From Clostridia bacterium (GTDB taxonomy: Bacteria; Bacillota; DULZ01), in NCBI GenBank assembly GCA_012520135.1, contig JAAYOX010000174.1, forward strand, positions 1 to 14,908: a stretch of 14,908 nt of DNA, written 5' to 3'. Below, one piece after another: positions 1 through 6,997 of the stretch. Below the pieces are notes generated by a model. It was not told the origin of the DNA. It saw only the letters and a list, made by a program, of their open reading frames with translations, and did no database searches. Position 1 is the stretch's first letter. Every line of letters begins with the position of its first letter. A program made the position numbers and the translations under genes.

Positions 1-98
1 ATTCCTTCCACGGCAGCAGCAACTTCCACCCCATGCTCATGTATATGATCATGAGCACAGCAACAACCGGCGCCGCATTTCTCCTCTGGTTTAGCCAT
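1..98 (-). CDS. ArsR/SmtB-family metal-sensing regulator, N-terminus only (partial)
   Basis: The gene starts at ATG 98-96 and runs off the left edge after 32 codons. The visible start carries a metal-binding-like cluster, KCGAGCCCAHDHIHEHGVEV: four Cys and four His within the first 22 residues. A GGGGTG ribosome binding site lies five bases before the ATG. The helix-turn-helix region is outside the window, so the family is inferred. Two things point to it: many clostridial ArsR/SmtB sensors begin with such Cys/His tails, and an ArsR-type operator lies in this gene's own upstream region, as expected for an autoregulated sensor. The alternative is a metal efflux protein (P-type ATPase or cation transporter) or a metallochaperone controlled by such a sensor. 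The reading frame is solid; the product is moderately likely. Confidence 0.5.
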   Translation of the reverse strand, partial: MAKPEEKCGAGCCCAHDHIHEHGVEVAAAVEG

Positions 99-121
99 GA
101 TAACACCCCAGTTCCTTAAAC

Positions 122-141
122 ATATGAGCAATTGTTCATAT
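122..141. promoter_or_regulatory. ArsR/SmtB-type operator (inverted repeat)
   Basis: ATATGAGCAATTGTTCATAT is a 20-base inverted repeat with a single mismatched pair. It fits the ATATGAACA-type half sites of ArsR/SmtB/CzrA/CadC operators as known for that family. It lies between the predicted start of leftward transcription (near 149) and the ATG at 98, so a bound repressor would block the leftward gene. It also sits just upstream of a possible rightward -35 at 148. Operator recognition is by pattern only. Confidence 0.6.
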
Positions 142-147
142 ATGCTT

Positions 148-176
148 TTGATTCAATGTTAAACCTGAAGTGTATT
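148..176 (+). promoter_or_regulatory. Possible rightward promoter for the M28 peptidase gene
   Basis: TTGATT (148-153), a 17-base spacer and TGTATT (171-176) form a weak sigma-A-like promoter. It overlaps the leftward promoter almost completely. If used, it gives a leader of about 250 bases before the ATG at 432. The match is modest, and a start further downstream in the AT-rich stretch 360-400 cannot be excluded. Confidence 0.25.
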
Positions 177-184
177 CCTGTCAA
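156..184 (-). promoter_or_regulatory. Sigma-A-like promoter of the leftward metal-sensor gene
   Basis: On the minus strand, a perfect -35 box TTGACA (184-179) is followed by a 17-base spacer and TAACAT (161-156, four of six consensus bases). Transcription would start near 149, directly upstream of the inverted repeat at 122-141. That is the usual arrangement for repression by an ArsR-type protein. Confidence 0.5.
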
Positions 185-270
185 GATTCATTTCTTACTT
201 ACATGAATTTTTTAGGCCGCTAACAAAGAACCAACCGTTATTAACCAAAGGACTGAATTGGGCTCCCCTG

Positions 271-318
271 AAGCCTGCCATTAACACCGGTTGGATGGTA
301 CGGTTTATCAGGCTTTTT
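271..318 (+). terminator. Terminator-like hairpin in the leader of the peptidase gene
   Basis: AAGCCTGCCAT (271-281) can pair with ATGG (295-298) and then CAGGCTT (309-315), leaving a 10-base bulge on the 3' side. A run of five T (314-318) follows. There is no rightward gene to its left, so it would act as an attenuator within a leader rather than end an upstream gene. The hairpin loop carries CGGTTGG (288-294), complementary to CCAACCG at 231-237. The rest of the 99-431 gap holds the operator and promoters listed separately. It matches no riboswitch class I recognise. Confidence 0.35.
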
Positions 319-431
319 CATTATTAAGAGAGAATCTTATTAATCAGCAGGAACTGGAAAATTGATCTAGAATATTTCTTAAAATGCTTGAGCAATAATA
401 CTGTGATAGACTTTTCCGGGGAGGTTCCTGA

Positions 432-1382
432 ATGAAGTTCTTCATCAAGGTTTTTATATTGGCAATTGTTATTTCAGGGACCCTGATCATGCTTCCGAAG
501 GCTACTTCCAATTTTTCACCGGTAGAGCCTTCTTTGGAAGAAGTTGAGCCGGAGCCGGTCAAAACCTTATCTCAACAATTATATGAATTACAGGGACGAG
601 GAGCCGGGACAACTTATGAAAGACAGGCAGCCGAGATTTTAGCAGCTTATTTTGAGGAAATCGGGCTGAACCCTTGGCCTGAATATCCCTCTTATCTCCA
701 GGAGTTTAATATCGGTACCGTAACCTCATTTAAAGAGGAAGGCCGGACTCGCTTCCGTACCGCAGGACCACCCCGCTACCAATCCCAAAACGTGATTGGC
801 TATCTGCCCGGTCAGGATCCTGAAGGAAAATGGATTATTTTCGGTGCCCATTACGACGGTCAAGGAGAGGTAAACGGTACTATCTATCCCAGCGCCAATG
901 ACAACTTGTCCGGTATCATGGCCTTGACCGCTTTGGCCAAATCACTGGCTGCAGAACCACGGCTCAATTATACCCTTTGTTTCGTAGCTTTTGGAGCGGA
1001 AGAGCCGGGTCTTTTAGGCGCACAGCATCTGGTGGCAAACTTACCTGTGCCGGTAGAAAAAATCCAGGCTGTCATTAACCTGGATACTATCGGTAAGACC
1101 TGTGATACCCTGTTAATTTATACTACCGAGCATAATCCTCTTGCCTCCGCTTTATCTCCCGTATTTCATCGCTACGGGTTTCAAGTTTCCGTAATATTGG
1201 CGGCAGGGACCAGCGATCACTACCCTTTTAGCCTGCAGGGAATCCCTGCAGTAACTATCGCTACGGAAAACTGGCTGGAAGGCAATCACACTCCTCAGGA
1301 TACTTTGGAGGATGTGGATCGAATACAGGTAGGCCGGATTGCCGGTGCCTTGAAACAGTCTTTGTATTACCTGGTTCGTTAA
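432..1382 (+). CDS. M28-family zinc aminopeptidase, secreted or membrane-anchored
   Basis: This protein is predicted to be a co-catalytic zinc aminopeptidase acting outside the membrane. Residues 1-24 form a basic-then-hydrophobic signal sequence or anchor without an obvious lipobox, followed by an acidic, Pro-rich linker (about 28-43). The M28 domain covers roughly 45-316. All five expected metal ligands can be seen: H140 (AHYDG), D157 (SANDN, the bridging Asp), E191 with catalytic E190 (GAEE), D218 (NLDT) and H286 (NHTPQDT). The conserved SDHYPF segment lies at about 261-266. The length of 316 residues suits the family. GGGGAGG seven bases before ATG 432 fixes the start. It is the only rightward gene in the window and ends 17 bases from the stop codon of cbiC. 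The family is certain; the peptide substrate is unknown. Confidence 0.9.
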   Translation: MKFFIKVFILAIVISGTLIMLPKATSNFSPVEPSLEEVEPEPVKTLSQQLYELQGRGAGTTYERQAAEILAAYFEEIGLNPWPEYPSYLQEFNIGTVTSFKEEGRTRFRTAGPPRYQSQNVIGYLPGQDPEGKWIIFGAHYDGQGEVNGTIYPSANDNLSGIMALTALAKSLAAEPRLNYTLCFVAFGAEEPGLLGAQHLVANLPVPVEKIQAVINLDTIGKTCDTLLIYTTEHNPLASALSPVFHRYGFQVSVILAAGTSDHYPFSLQGIPAVTIATENWLEGNHTPQDTLEDVDRIQVGRIAGALKQSLYYLVR

Positions 1383-1399
1383 AGAACACCGGCACCGGG

Positions 1400-2029
1400 T
1401 TATCGATCAGGATGGCACATGTACAAGAGAGCATTCACAGCACTGGCCGCCAAGGGGCTTCCTCCTTTGCGGCCTTTAACTGTTATATAAAGTAGAGGTG
1501 AATCAACCAACGCCTCTTTGGATTCCGCCGCTCCTACAAAGCCTACGGGGACTCCGACTACCAAAGCCGGGGTAATCCCTTCTTCCTCATGAAGACGCAA
1601 CAATTCAAACAAGGCGGTTGGGGCATTGCCTATGGCTACGATACTGCCATCCAGTCGCGGCCCCCAATGGCGAAAAGCAGCCATAGCCCTGGTGATGCCT
1701 GCTTCCTTAGCTTCCTCAGCAATAAAGGGTTCTCCGATAACACAATTAACAGTACTGCCAAAATAACCGGCCACCCGGCTATTGATTCCTACCGCTGCCA
1801 TTTTCACATCGGTAAAGATTGGAGCTCCTTGTTTCAGGGCCATTATCCCCTGATCCACGGCTTGAGGATGAAACCGGATCAAGGAACCCAATTCCGGATC
1901 CCCGGCCGCATGTATCATTCTTTTAGCTATGGTTTTTTCTTCCTGGCTAAAAGAATGTTCCCCCAGCAGTTCCTCGATCAGCTCCATACTTTTAATTTCA
2001 ATGGCTTTAGGATCCCGGATAAAGTCCAT
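1400..2029 (-). CDS. cbiC: Cobalt-precorrin-8 methylmutase
   Basis: CbiC moves the C11 methyl group to C12 of cobalt-precorrin-8, giving cobyrinic acid, the last step of corrin ring construction. Its 209 residues are the usual length. Family marks are RMIHAAGDPELG (37-48) with the catalytic His40, the GNAPTALF segment and GVPVGFVGAAESKE near the C-terminus. The ATG follows the TAA of cbiX with no gap (TAAATG), and its GGGAGGT binding site lies inside the end of cbiX, so translation is probably coupled. It is the last gene of the operon and converges on the M28 peptidase gene. No T-rich terminator is visible at the junction. Confidence 0.95.
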   Translation of the reverse strand: MDFIRDPKAIEIKSMELIEELLGEHSFSQEEKTIAKRMIHAAGDPELGSLIRFHPQAVDQGIMALKQGAPIFTDVKMAAVGINSRVAGYFGSTVNCVIGEPFIAEEAKEAGITRAMAAFRHWGPRLDGSIVAIGNAPTALFELLRLHEEEGITPALVVGVPVGFVGAAESKEALVDSPLLYITVKGRKGGSPLAASAVNALLYMCHPDR

Positions 2030-2407
2030 TTAACTGACCTCCCGGATCCGGTCCATGAGGATCTCGGCCAGTCGAGGATCGGCCCCCATGGGTCTGGCCA
2101 TGGCAAAACGTATTTCCGGATACTGCTTTTCCAACTCGCCAATAATTTCAGGGATATCTTCCCTAATATGCAAACCGTCTGTTAAAAACCAGGGCGCAAC
2201 CACGATCTCCCGGCAGCCTGCTTCCGCCAACTCAGCGGCAGCTTCCTTTAATCCCGGACGACCTGATTTGCTGTTCATCCAGGCGGGGACTACTTTTTCA
2301 ATGCCGGTTTTCTCCTTAAAAACAGCCACCATCTCCAACAGGTGAAGATTGGCTTCATCTACCCGAGCCCTGCTCCCGTGTCCCAATAAAACTATACCTT
2401 TAGCCAT
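2030..2407 (-). CDS. cbiX: Sirohydrochlorin cobaltochelatase, short form (CbiX-S)
   Basis: CbiX inserts Co2+ into sirohydrochlorin, the entry step of the anaerobic B12 pathway. At 125 residues it is the short form that works as a homodimer, not the double-length CbiX-L. Two metal-binding histidines are visible: H10 in LLGHGSR and H80 in FLTDGLHIREDIPE. The PMGADPRLAEIL segment (107-117) is typical of the family. The ATG at 2407 overlaps the end of cbiJ by eight bases and has a GAGGTGA binding site. Its place inside the cbi operon and the lack of any other chelatase here favour cobalt over iron or nickel, although related SirB and CfbA proteins look similar. Confidence 0.92.
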   Translation of the reverse strand: MAKGIVLLGHGSRARVDEANLHLLEMVAVFKEKTGIEKVVPAWMNSKSGRPGLKEAAAELAEAGCREIVVAPWFLTDGLHIREDIPEIIGELEKQYPEIRFAMARPMGADPRLAEILMDRIREVS

Positions 2408-3173
2408 TTCGGCTCACCTCTTCCACAAATTTCTTTAGGCTTTCCAACCGGTCAAAACTGTTGGGATGTTTCTCTGCCGGTCTTTGAATTACAACTAATG
2501 GTATATTTAAATCCAGGCAGGCCTCCCATTTGGCTAGAAAACCTCCCGTAGGACCGCTTTCTTTAGTCACTACCACCTGTGCGCCATAATGACTGAACAT
2601 CCAGCGATTAGCTTCCCGGCTGAAAGGACCCTGGGCAGCGATAATATTGCCGGGGCCAAGCCCCAGTTCATGACAAAGCTTCAATACCTCAGCTTCCGGC
2701 AACACTCTGGCTGTCAGTTTTTTACTTTCCAGGGCAGGACAATCCATGAAAAAAGACAAGCGCCTGCTACCCACCGTCAAAAAAATACTGTCACCCAAGG
2801 CACCGGCTTGCTCCGCTCCGGCTTGATAACTGCCAACAATATAAAGTAACGGATGTTCCGGCAGGGGGCTGGCTGCCCGCACAAATCTGCCGTAAGCTAT
2901 GCCTAACTCTTGGGCTGTTCTCTGAGCCAGTAGCCGGATGTTTTCGGCATATGGATGAGTAGCATCGATAACAACCCTGATATTCTCTTCTTTGATTAGT
3001 GAAACCAGGTCCTCCCGGTTAAGTGCTCCCTGTTGCACCTTATCTACCCCGTGATTACGGGCCAATTGGGCTCCGTGAGCACTCACAGTGGTCAAGCAAA
3101 GGGGAAACCCTTCCTCTTGTAAATAGCGGGCGATTTCCCTGGCTTCCGTAGTACCGCCCAGGACCAGAATCAC
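2400..3173 (-). CDS. cbiJ: Cobalt-precorrin-6A reductase
   Basis: CbiJ reduces a ring double bond of cobalt-precorrin-6A with NAD(P)H, giving cobalt-precorrin-6B. The 257 residues match the CobK/CbiJ family length. Visible marks are the nucleotide-binding LGGTTEAR (5-12), DATHPYAENI (70-79), TVGSRRLSFF (133-142), ARVLP (155-159), GPFS (182-185) and KESGPTGGFLAKWEA (204-218). The start is GTG at 3173 in a four-base GTGA overlap with the cbiH stop codon. A GGGGGT binding site lies seven bases before it. The gene also overlaps cbiX by eight bases, so all three are probably translated in a coupled way. Confidence 0.94.
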   Translation of the reverse strand: MILVLGGTTEAREIARYLQEEGFPLCLTTVSAHGAQLARNHGVDKVQQGALNREDLVSLIKEENIRVVIDATHPYAENIRLLAQRTAQELGIAYGRFVRAASPLPEHPLLYIVGSYQAGAEQAGALGDSIFLTVGSRRLSFFMDCPALESKKLTARVLPEAEVLKLCHELGLGPGNIIAAQGPFSREANRWMFSHYGAQVVVTKESGPTGGFLAKWEACLDLNIPLVVIQRPAEKHPNSFDRLESLKKFVEEVSRNG

Positions 3174-3997
3174 AATTGATACCCCCGGGGGGTGATCAGG
3201 TGACCGTTACGGACATAGCTTTGGGAATTGCCGATAATCACGGTGGTAAACATATCTATCTCTTCTTGGGTAAAGGCTGCCAAGGTCGAGAGTACCAAGC
3301 TTTCCCCTTCTCTCCCTGCATTTCTCACCACCGCCACCGGAGTCTCCGGTTTCCGGTGCTTCAGCAGTAACTCCCGGACCTGATTGATAAAATCCGGTCT
3401 TCCTTTGCTTTTAGGGTTATAGAGGGCGATAACGAAATCCCCTTGAGCTGCCAATTCCACCCTTTTAGCAATTAGTTCCCTGGGGGTCAGTAAATCACTT
3501 AAACTAATGTAGGCAGTATCATGCATCAGAGGCGCTCCCGCTACAGCCGCTGCCGCATTGGCAGCAGATACACCGGGTACTACTTCCACCTGAATTCCTT
3601 GGGTATCCTGCCTGTTATGCAGCACCTCCAACACTACCCCTGCCATACCGTAAATCCCCGGGTCACCGCTGGAAACAACCGCTACTTGGTATCCCTGTTC
3701 TGCCAACTCTACGGCTCTGGCAGCTCTCTCCACTTCTTTCCGCATCCCGGTACCTTCCACATACTGGTGCTCTTCCAATAGATCTTCAATCAACTTGATA
3801 TATGTCTTGTAGCCAATAACTACATCGGCTTCCGCCAAAGCCTCCCTGGCTCTGGCAGTCATATGGTTAGGTAGCCCCGGTCCAATGCCGATTAAGGCGA
3901 GGCTACCCGGGCCACGGCTATGGTCACGCCCCGGTAGGATCTTTTCCCCACCGGCAGTTGCCCCCATTGGCTCCCCAGAATTGCAGCCGGTTCGCAT
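3170..3997 (-). CDS. cbiH: Cobalt-factor III / precorrin-3B C17-methyltransferase (ring contraction)
   Basis: CbiH methylates C17 and drives ring contraction, the defining step of corrin formation. It shows the tetrapyrrole methylase fold: GIGPG (37-41), SSGDPGIYGMAG (109-120), PGVSAANAAAAVAGAPLMHD (141-160), ISLSDLLTP (164-172) and YNPKSKGRP. The family core normally begins a few residues before GIGPG. Here the first ATG codons in this frame are at 3997 and 3967, both inside cbiG in another frame, so the protein carries about 25-35 extra N-terminal residues rich in Gly and polar residues. The 3997 ATG has AGGAG ten bases upstream and is preferred. The 3967 ATG has GGGGAG only three bases away. 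The enzyme call is firm; the start is uncertain. Confidence 0.9.
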   Translation of the reverse strand: MRTGCNSGEPMGATAGGEKILPGRDHSRGPGSLALIGIGPGLPNHMTARAREALAEADVVIGYKTYIKLIEDLLEEHQYVEGTGMRKEVERAARAVELAEQGYQVAVVSSGDPGIYGMAGVVLEVLHNRQDTQGIQVEVVPGVSAANAAAAVAGAPLMHDTAYISLSDLLTPRELIAKRVELAAQGDFVIALYNPKSKGRPDFINQVRELLLKHRKPETPVAVVRNAGREGESLVLSTLAAFTQEEIDMFTTVIIGNSQSYVRNGHLITPRGYQL

Positions 3998-4938
3998 ACG
4001 GCACCCACTCCTATCTTCTCCTCTACAAATAAGGATTTTTCCAATTGAGGCATTGCCTCCAATACTGCTTGTAACTCCTCCGGTTTAAAAAACCGGACAG
4101 GCACCTTTAATTCCCTGGCCAGCGCCAGTAGACCTTCCTCATCTTTCTTTTGTTCCACAGAAACTATTGAGGTGACAGCAGCCAGAGGCCAGCCTTTTTC
4201 TCTGAATGTTTCCTGGATGAACTGCTTAATCACCTCTTTACCTGTTCCCCGCCGGCAGCCAATACCGACTACCAGACTGGGGGCCACCAATTCCAGATCC
4301 ACTCGGTCCACCCCAAACTGTTGTCTCGTTACCGCCAGGGACGGTCCTTGGGGAGGAGATAAGGATAAACGTTCTAAAGGTTTGAACAGTGTCTTACCCG
4401 GGTTTAACGGATGCTTGGCTAAATCAGCAACAGGAAGTTCTGTATAGACGGTAATTGTCACATCCCTGACCAAGGCCCCGTTAATTTTCACCAGTCCCTC
4501 AGGATTAACTACTTTAAGGCCTAACTCATTGGCCCAGTCCTCCACTGAGGTTTTCCCCAGGACATCGGTAGCTGTAGTAATGACAGGCACTGCCCCCAGC
4601 ACTCCGGCCACCTCTTTAGTCAACCGGTTGGCTCCTCCCAAATGACCGCTAAGAAGGCTAATCACATACCGGCCGGCGGCATCGATTACCAAAACCGCCG
4701 GGTCCACTGTTTTCCCTTTCAGCAAAGGTGCGATAGTCCTGACAACAATCCCCGTGGCCGCCACAAAAATGAAACCGTCTACTTGATCCCACAGGCGAGC
4801 AACCCGTTCTTTAAAAGGAAGGTCTTTTTGAGTTTCATCCATATTTCTGTCTATCAACACCTGATAATCTAGCCCGCTGACTAACCTTTCAGCTATGGCC
4901 TCACCTTGTTCATTAAAAACAAAAACGGCTATTTGCAA
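3892..4938 (-). CDS. cbiG: Cobalt-precorrin-5A hydrolase
   Basis: CbiG opens the delta-lactone of cobalt-precorrin-5A and releases the C20 carbon as acetaldehyde, giving cobalt-precorrin-5B. The 348 residues show the N-terminal CbiG domain with ATGIVVR (61-67) and SGHLGGAN (97-104), a variable middle part, and the C-terminal domain with GIGCRRGT (225-232) and GVGAVCEPAAI (310-320). The start is a TTG at 4938, supported by GGGAGG seven bases upstream and by the family-like beginning MQIAVFVF. It overlaps the end of cbiF by ten bases. Its last 106 bases overlap the predicted start of cbiH in a different frame, yet its C-terminus (RGVTIAVA) looks complete, so it is not a frameshift remnant. Confidence 0.94.
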   Translation of the reverse strand: MQIAVFVFNEQGEAIAERLVSGLDYQVLIDRNMDETQKDLPFKERVARLWDQVDGFIFVAATGIVVRTIAPLLKGKTVDPAVLVIDAAGRYVISLLSGHLGGANRLTKEVAGVLGAVPVITTATDVLGKTSVEDWANELGLKVVNPEGLVKINGALVRDVTITVYTELPVADLAKHPLNPGKTLFKPLERLSLSPPQGPSLAVTRQQFGVDRVDLELVAPSLVVGIGCRRGTGKEVIKQFIQETFREKGWPLAAVTSIVSVEQKKDEEGLLALARELKVPVRFFKPEELQAVLEAMPQLEKSLFVEEKIGVGAVCEPAAILGSQWGQLPVGKRSYRGVTIAVARVASP

Positions 4939-5693
4939 TTTGCTGCCTCCCGGTAACCATGGCTGAAGCTTGCATGGTAGAGACGTGATGCAGCATAATC
5001 ACCGGTGGCCACTGCATCTCCCACCAGAATCATCGCTGTTTTGGCAATCCCCGCTTCCCTGACTTTTTCAGCTATATCCTCCAGCCGCCCCAAGACGATT
5101 TTTTCATCGGGCCAGGAAGCCTTCTGAACTACCGCCACCGGGGTTTGAGGGGCATAGCCACCGGCCAATAGCGCCGCCACTACGGCTTCTATTTGACTGA
5201 TACTTAGGAAAATAGCCATGGTGGCCCGGTGGGCTGCCAAAGAAGCCAAGTTTTCTTTCTCAGGAACGGGAGTCCTCCCGGCCATTCTGGTGAAAATCAC
5301 TGTTTGGCTGATTTCCGGCAAGGTCAATTCTCTTTTAATTGCCGCTGCGGCAGCAAAGGCGGAACTGACACCGGGAACCACTTCCGTGGGAATCCCTTCT
5401 TTAGCCAGCGCATCTAATTGCTCCTGGATAGCCCCGTAAAGGCTCGGCTCCCCGGTATGCAAGCGGACTACCATTTTTCCCTGTTTGCTGCCTTCAATTA
5501 ATACCGCCAACACTTCCTCCAAAGTCATGGAAGCACTGTTATAAATAACTGCCCCCGGTTTGGCTTGTTCCAGCAAAGCAGGGTTAACTAAAGAACCGGC
5601 GTAAACGATAATATCCGCTTCCCTGAGGAGCTTAGCTCCTTTGACGGTTATTAAGTCCACATCTCCCGGTCCGGCACCTACAAAATAGATCAC
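4929..5693 (-). CDS. cbiF: Cobalt-precorrin-4 C11-methyltransferase
   Basis: CbiF transfers a methyl group from S-adenosylmethionine to C11 of cobalt-precorrin-4. At 254 residues it is of normal length. Motifs in order are VGAGPGD (5-11), YAGSLV (31-36), RLHTGEPSLYGA (77-88), PGVSSAFAAAA (107-117), RELTLPEISQT (121-131) and RMAGRTP (137-142). HTGEPSLYGA and ELTLPE separate CbiF/CobM from the other methylases here. The start is GTG at 5693 with a near-perfect AAGGAGG seven bases upstream. That site includes part of the cbiL stop codon (TAAGGAGG), so ribosomes ending cbiL can restart here. The gap to cbiL is 12 bases. Confidence 0.95.
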   Translation of the reverse strand: MIYFVGAGPGDVDLITVKGAKLLREADIIVYAGSLVNPALLEQAKPGAVIYNSASMTLEEVLAVLIEGSKQGKMVVRLHTGEPSLYGAIQEQLDALAKEGIPTEVVPGVSSAFAAAAAIKRELTLPEISQTVIFTRMAGRTPVPEKENLASLAAHRATMAIFLSISQIEAVVAALLAGGYAPQTPVAVVQKASWPDEKIVLGRLEDIAEKVREAGIAKTAMILVGDAVATGDYAASRLYHASFSHGYREAANCK

Positions 5694-5705
5694 AATCTCC
5701 CCTCC

Positions 5706-6407
5706 TTACGGTTTCCTGCTAATAATCAAAGATAAATAATCGATTTTTTGTCCCTGAAGAGCCTCCAAGTCTCCGGTGATAAACTCTTGAGATTGACCTA
5801 CTCTGGATACAAGAGCCGCTTCGCTCAATCGATGGTTTTGACTCAATTCATGAACCAGCTTGTCAAAATCCCTTGATACTTTCATCAGGACCAGGTTAGA
5901 TTGGTCAATTAATTCATTGCTCAGATCCAAGCCCTGAGGGGTAGGCATTACTACCAGGGGTTCGTCTCCTTCCGCCAAGGGCCGGCCCAAACGGGCCGCC
6001 GCTGCCGAAAAGGAGGAGATCCCCGGAATGACTTCAGTATCAAGCCAAGCCTCTTCCTGCTGTAATACATTGTTTACATAACTAAAAGTACTATATAAAG
6101 AAGGATCGCCAATTGTCAAAAAAGCCACCTGTTCTCCGGCCTGTAAATAGCCCAAAATGGTTTTGGCTGCCTCTCGCCAGGCACTCTCCAGTTTTTCCCT
6201 CACCTCAGTCATAGGCATGGTTAACTCCACTACCTTGGCCTCAGGGGATAAGTATTCCCGGGCAATACTCAGGGCCAAACTGGGCTGCCCTGCCCTGGCT
6301 CTAGGTACACAAACTACAGACACTTGAGCTAAAACTTTAACGGCCTTCATGGTAATCAAATCCGGATCACCGGGGCCCACACCGATTCCCCACAGTTTGC
6401 CTGCCAT
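5706..6407 (-). CDS. cbiL: Cobalt-factor II (precorrin-2) C20-methyltransferase
   Basis: CbiL methylates C20 of cobalt-factor II using S-adenosylmethionine, the first methylation after cobalt insertion. The 233 residues fit CobI/CbiL. Motifs are GVGPGDPDLITMKAV (9-23), CVPRARAGQPSLA (33-45), LTIGDPSLYSTF (97-108) and PGISSFSAAAARLGRPLAEG (128-147). GDPSLYSTF with the LAEGDE segment is the CbiL/CobI signature and distinguishes it from CbiF and CbiH. The ATG lies one base after the cbiT TAG (TAGCATG), and its GGAGG binding site is inside the end of cbiT, which suggests coupled translation. Confidence 0.95.
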   Translation of the reverse strand: MAGKLWGIGVGPGDPDLITMKAVKVLAQVSVVCVPRARAGQPSLALSIAREYLSPEAKVVELTMPMTEVREKLESAWREAAKTILGYLQAGEQVAFLTIGDPSLYSTFSYVNNVLQQEEAWLDTEVIPGISSFSAAAARLGRPLAEGDEPLVVMPTPQGLDLSNELIDQSNLVLMKVSRDFDKLVHELSQNHRLSEAALVSRVGQSQEFITGDLEALQGQKIDYLSLIISRKP

Positions 6408-6408
6408 G

Positions 6409-6981
6409 CTATTCCTCCTTTATTAAAGTAATAATATTAATGGGATTTAAAGCTTTCCACCAGTGGGACTTCCCGATTTCCTCCAGGCGAGACACGCTGA
6501 GGGTAACGGCTTCCACCTTGAGATTTTCCTCTCTGGCAAAGGCCAATCCGGTCTGCAGCGTTTCCAGGGTAATGGCATTAAGCACAATCCGTCCTTTAGG
6601 CTGTAACTTGGCTAAACTTTTAGCCAGTATTTCTCGTAAACGACCTCCGCTGCCCCCAATAAAAACGGTATGGGCTTTCGGCAATTCCTCCAGTCCCTGG
6701 GGGGCTTCTTTACATAAAATCTCAAGATTAGTAACTTCGAACCGGTCCCGGTTTTGCTTGATTAAAGATACTGCTTCCGGATTTCGTTCATAAGCATAAA
6801 CCCGACCTCTGGGTGCTAAGAGAGCCGCTTCAATGGCAATTGAACCGGTTCCGGACCCCAGATCATAGACGATTGCTTCGGGAAACAGTTTTCCTTTAGC
6901 CAGAGTTACCGCCCTTACTTCTTCTTTGGTCATGGGCACTTGACCCCGGATAAAGAATTCATCGGGAATGCCGGGAGCCAT
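6409..6981 (-). CDS. cbiT: Cobalt-precorrin-6B C15-methyltransferase (decarboxylating)
   Basis: CbiT methylates C15 and decarboxylates the C12 acetate side chain. It has a Rossmann-type S-adenosylmethionine fold, unlike the other methylases in the operon. From the ATG at 6981 it is 190 residues: PGIPDEFF (3-10), VPMTKEEVR (15-23), DLGSGTGS (40-47, the SAM loop), YERNPEA (64-70) and FIGGSGG (107-113). An in-frame ATG eight codons upstream (7005) lacks a good binding site and overlaps cbiE. The 6981 ATG has TAAGGAA six bases upstream and gives the usual family N-terminus, so I chose it. CbiE and CbiT are separate here but fused as CobL in many aerobic-pathway bacteria. Confidence 0.92.
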   Translation of the reverse strand: MAPGIPDEFFIRGQVPMTKEEVRAVTLAKGKLFPEAIVYDLGSGTGSIAIEAALLAPRGRVYAYERNPEAVSLIKQNRDRFEVTNLEILCKEAPQGLEELPKAHTVFIGGSGGRLREILAKSLAKLQPKGRIVLNAITLETLQTGLAFAREENLKVEAVTLSVSRLEEIGKSHWWKALNPINIITLIKEE

Positions 6982-6997
6982 ATGCCGTTCCTTACGG

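Noticed and set aside
280..318. Possible T-box leader (GGATGGTACGG before a U-tailed hairpin)
   Set aside because: The sequence only loosely resembles the T-box core, no stem I or specifier loop is visible, and the downstream gene is a peptidase rather than a tRNA-charging or amino-acid gene.
1589..2185. A long rightward open frame (198 codons) opposite cbiC and cbiX
   Set aside because: It lies antisense to two well-supported genes, shows no recognisable domain and has no good ribosome binding site. It is a by-product of codon bias on the other strand.
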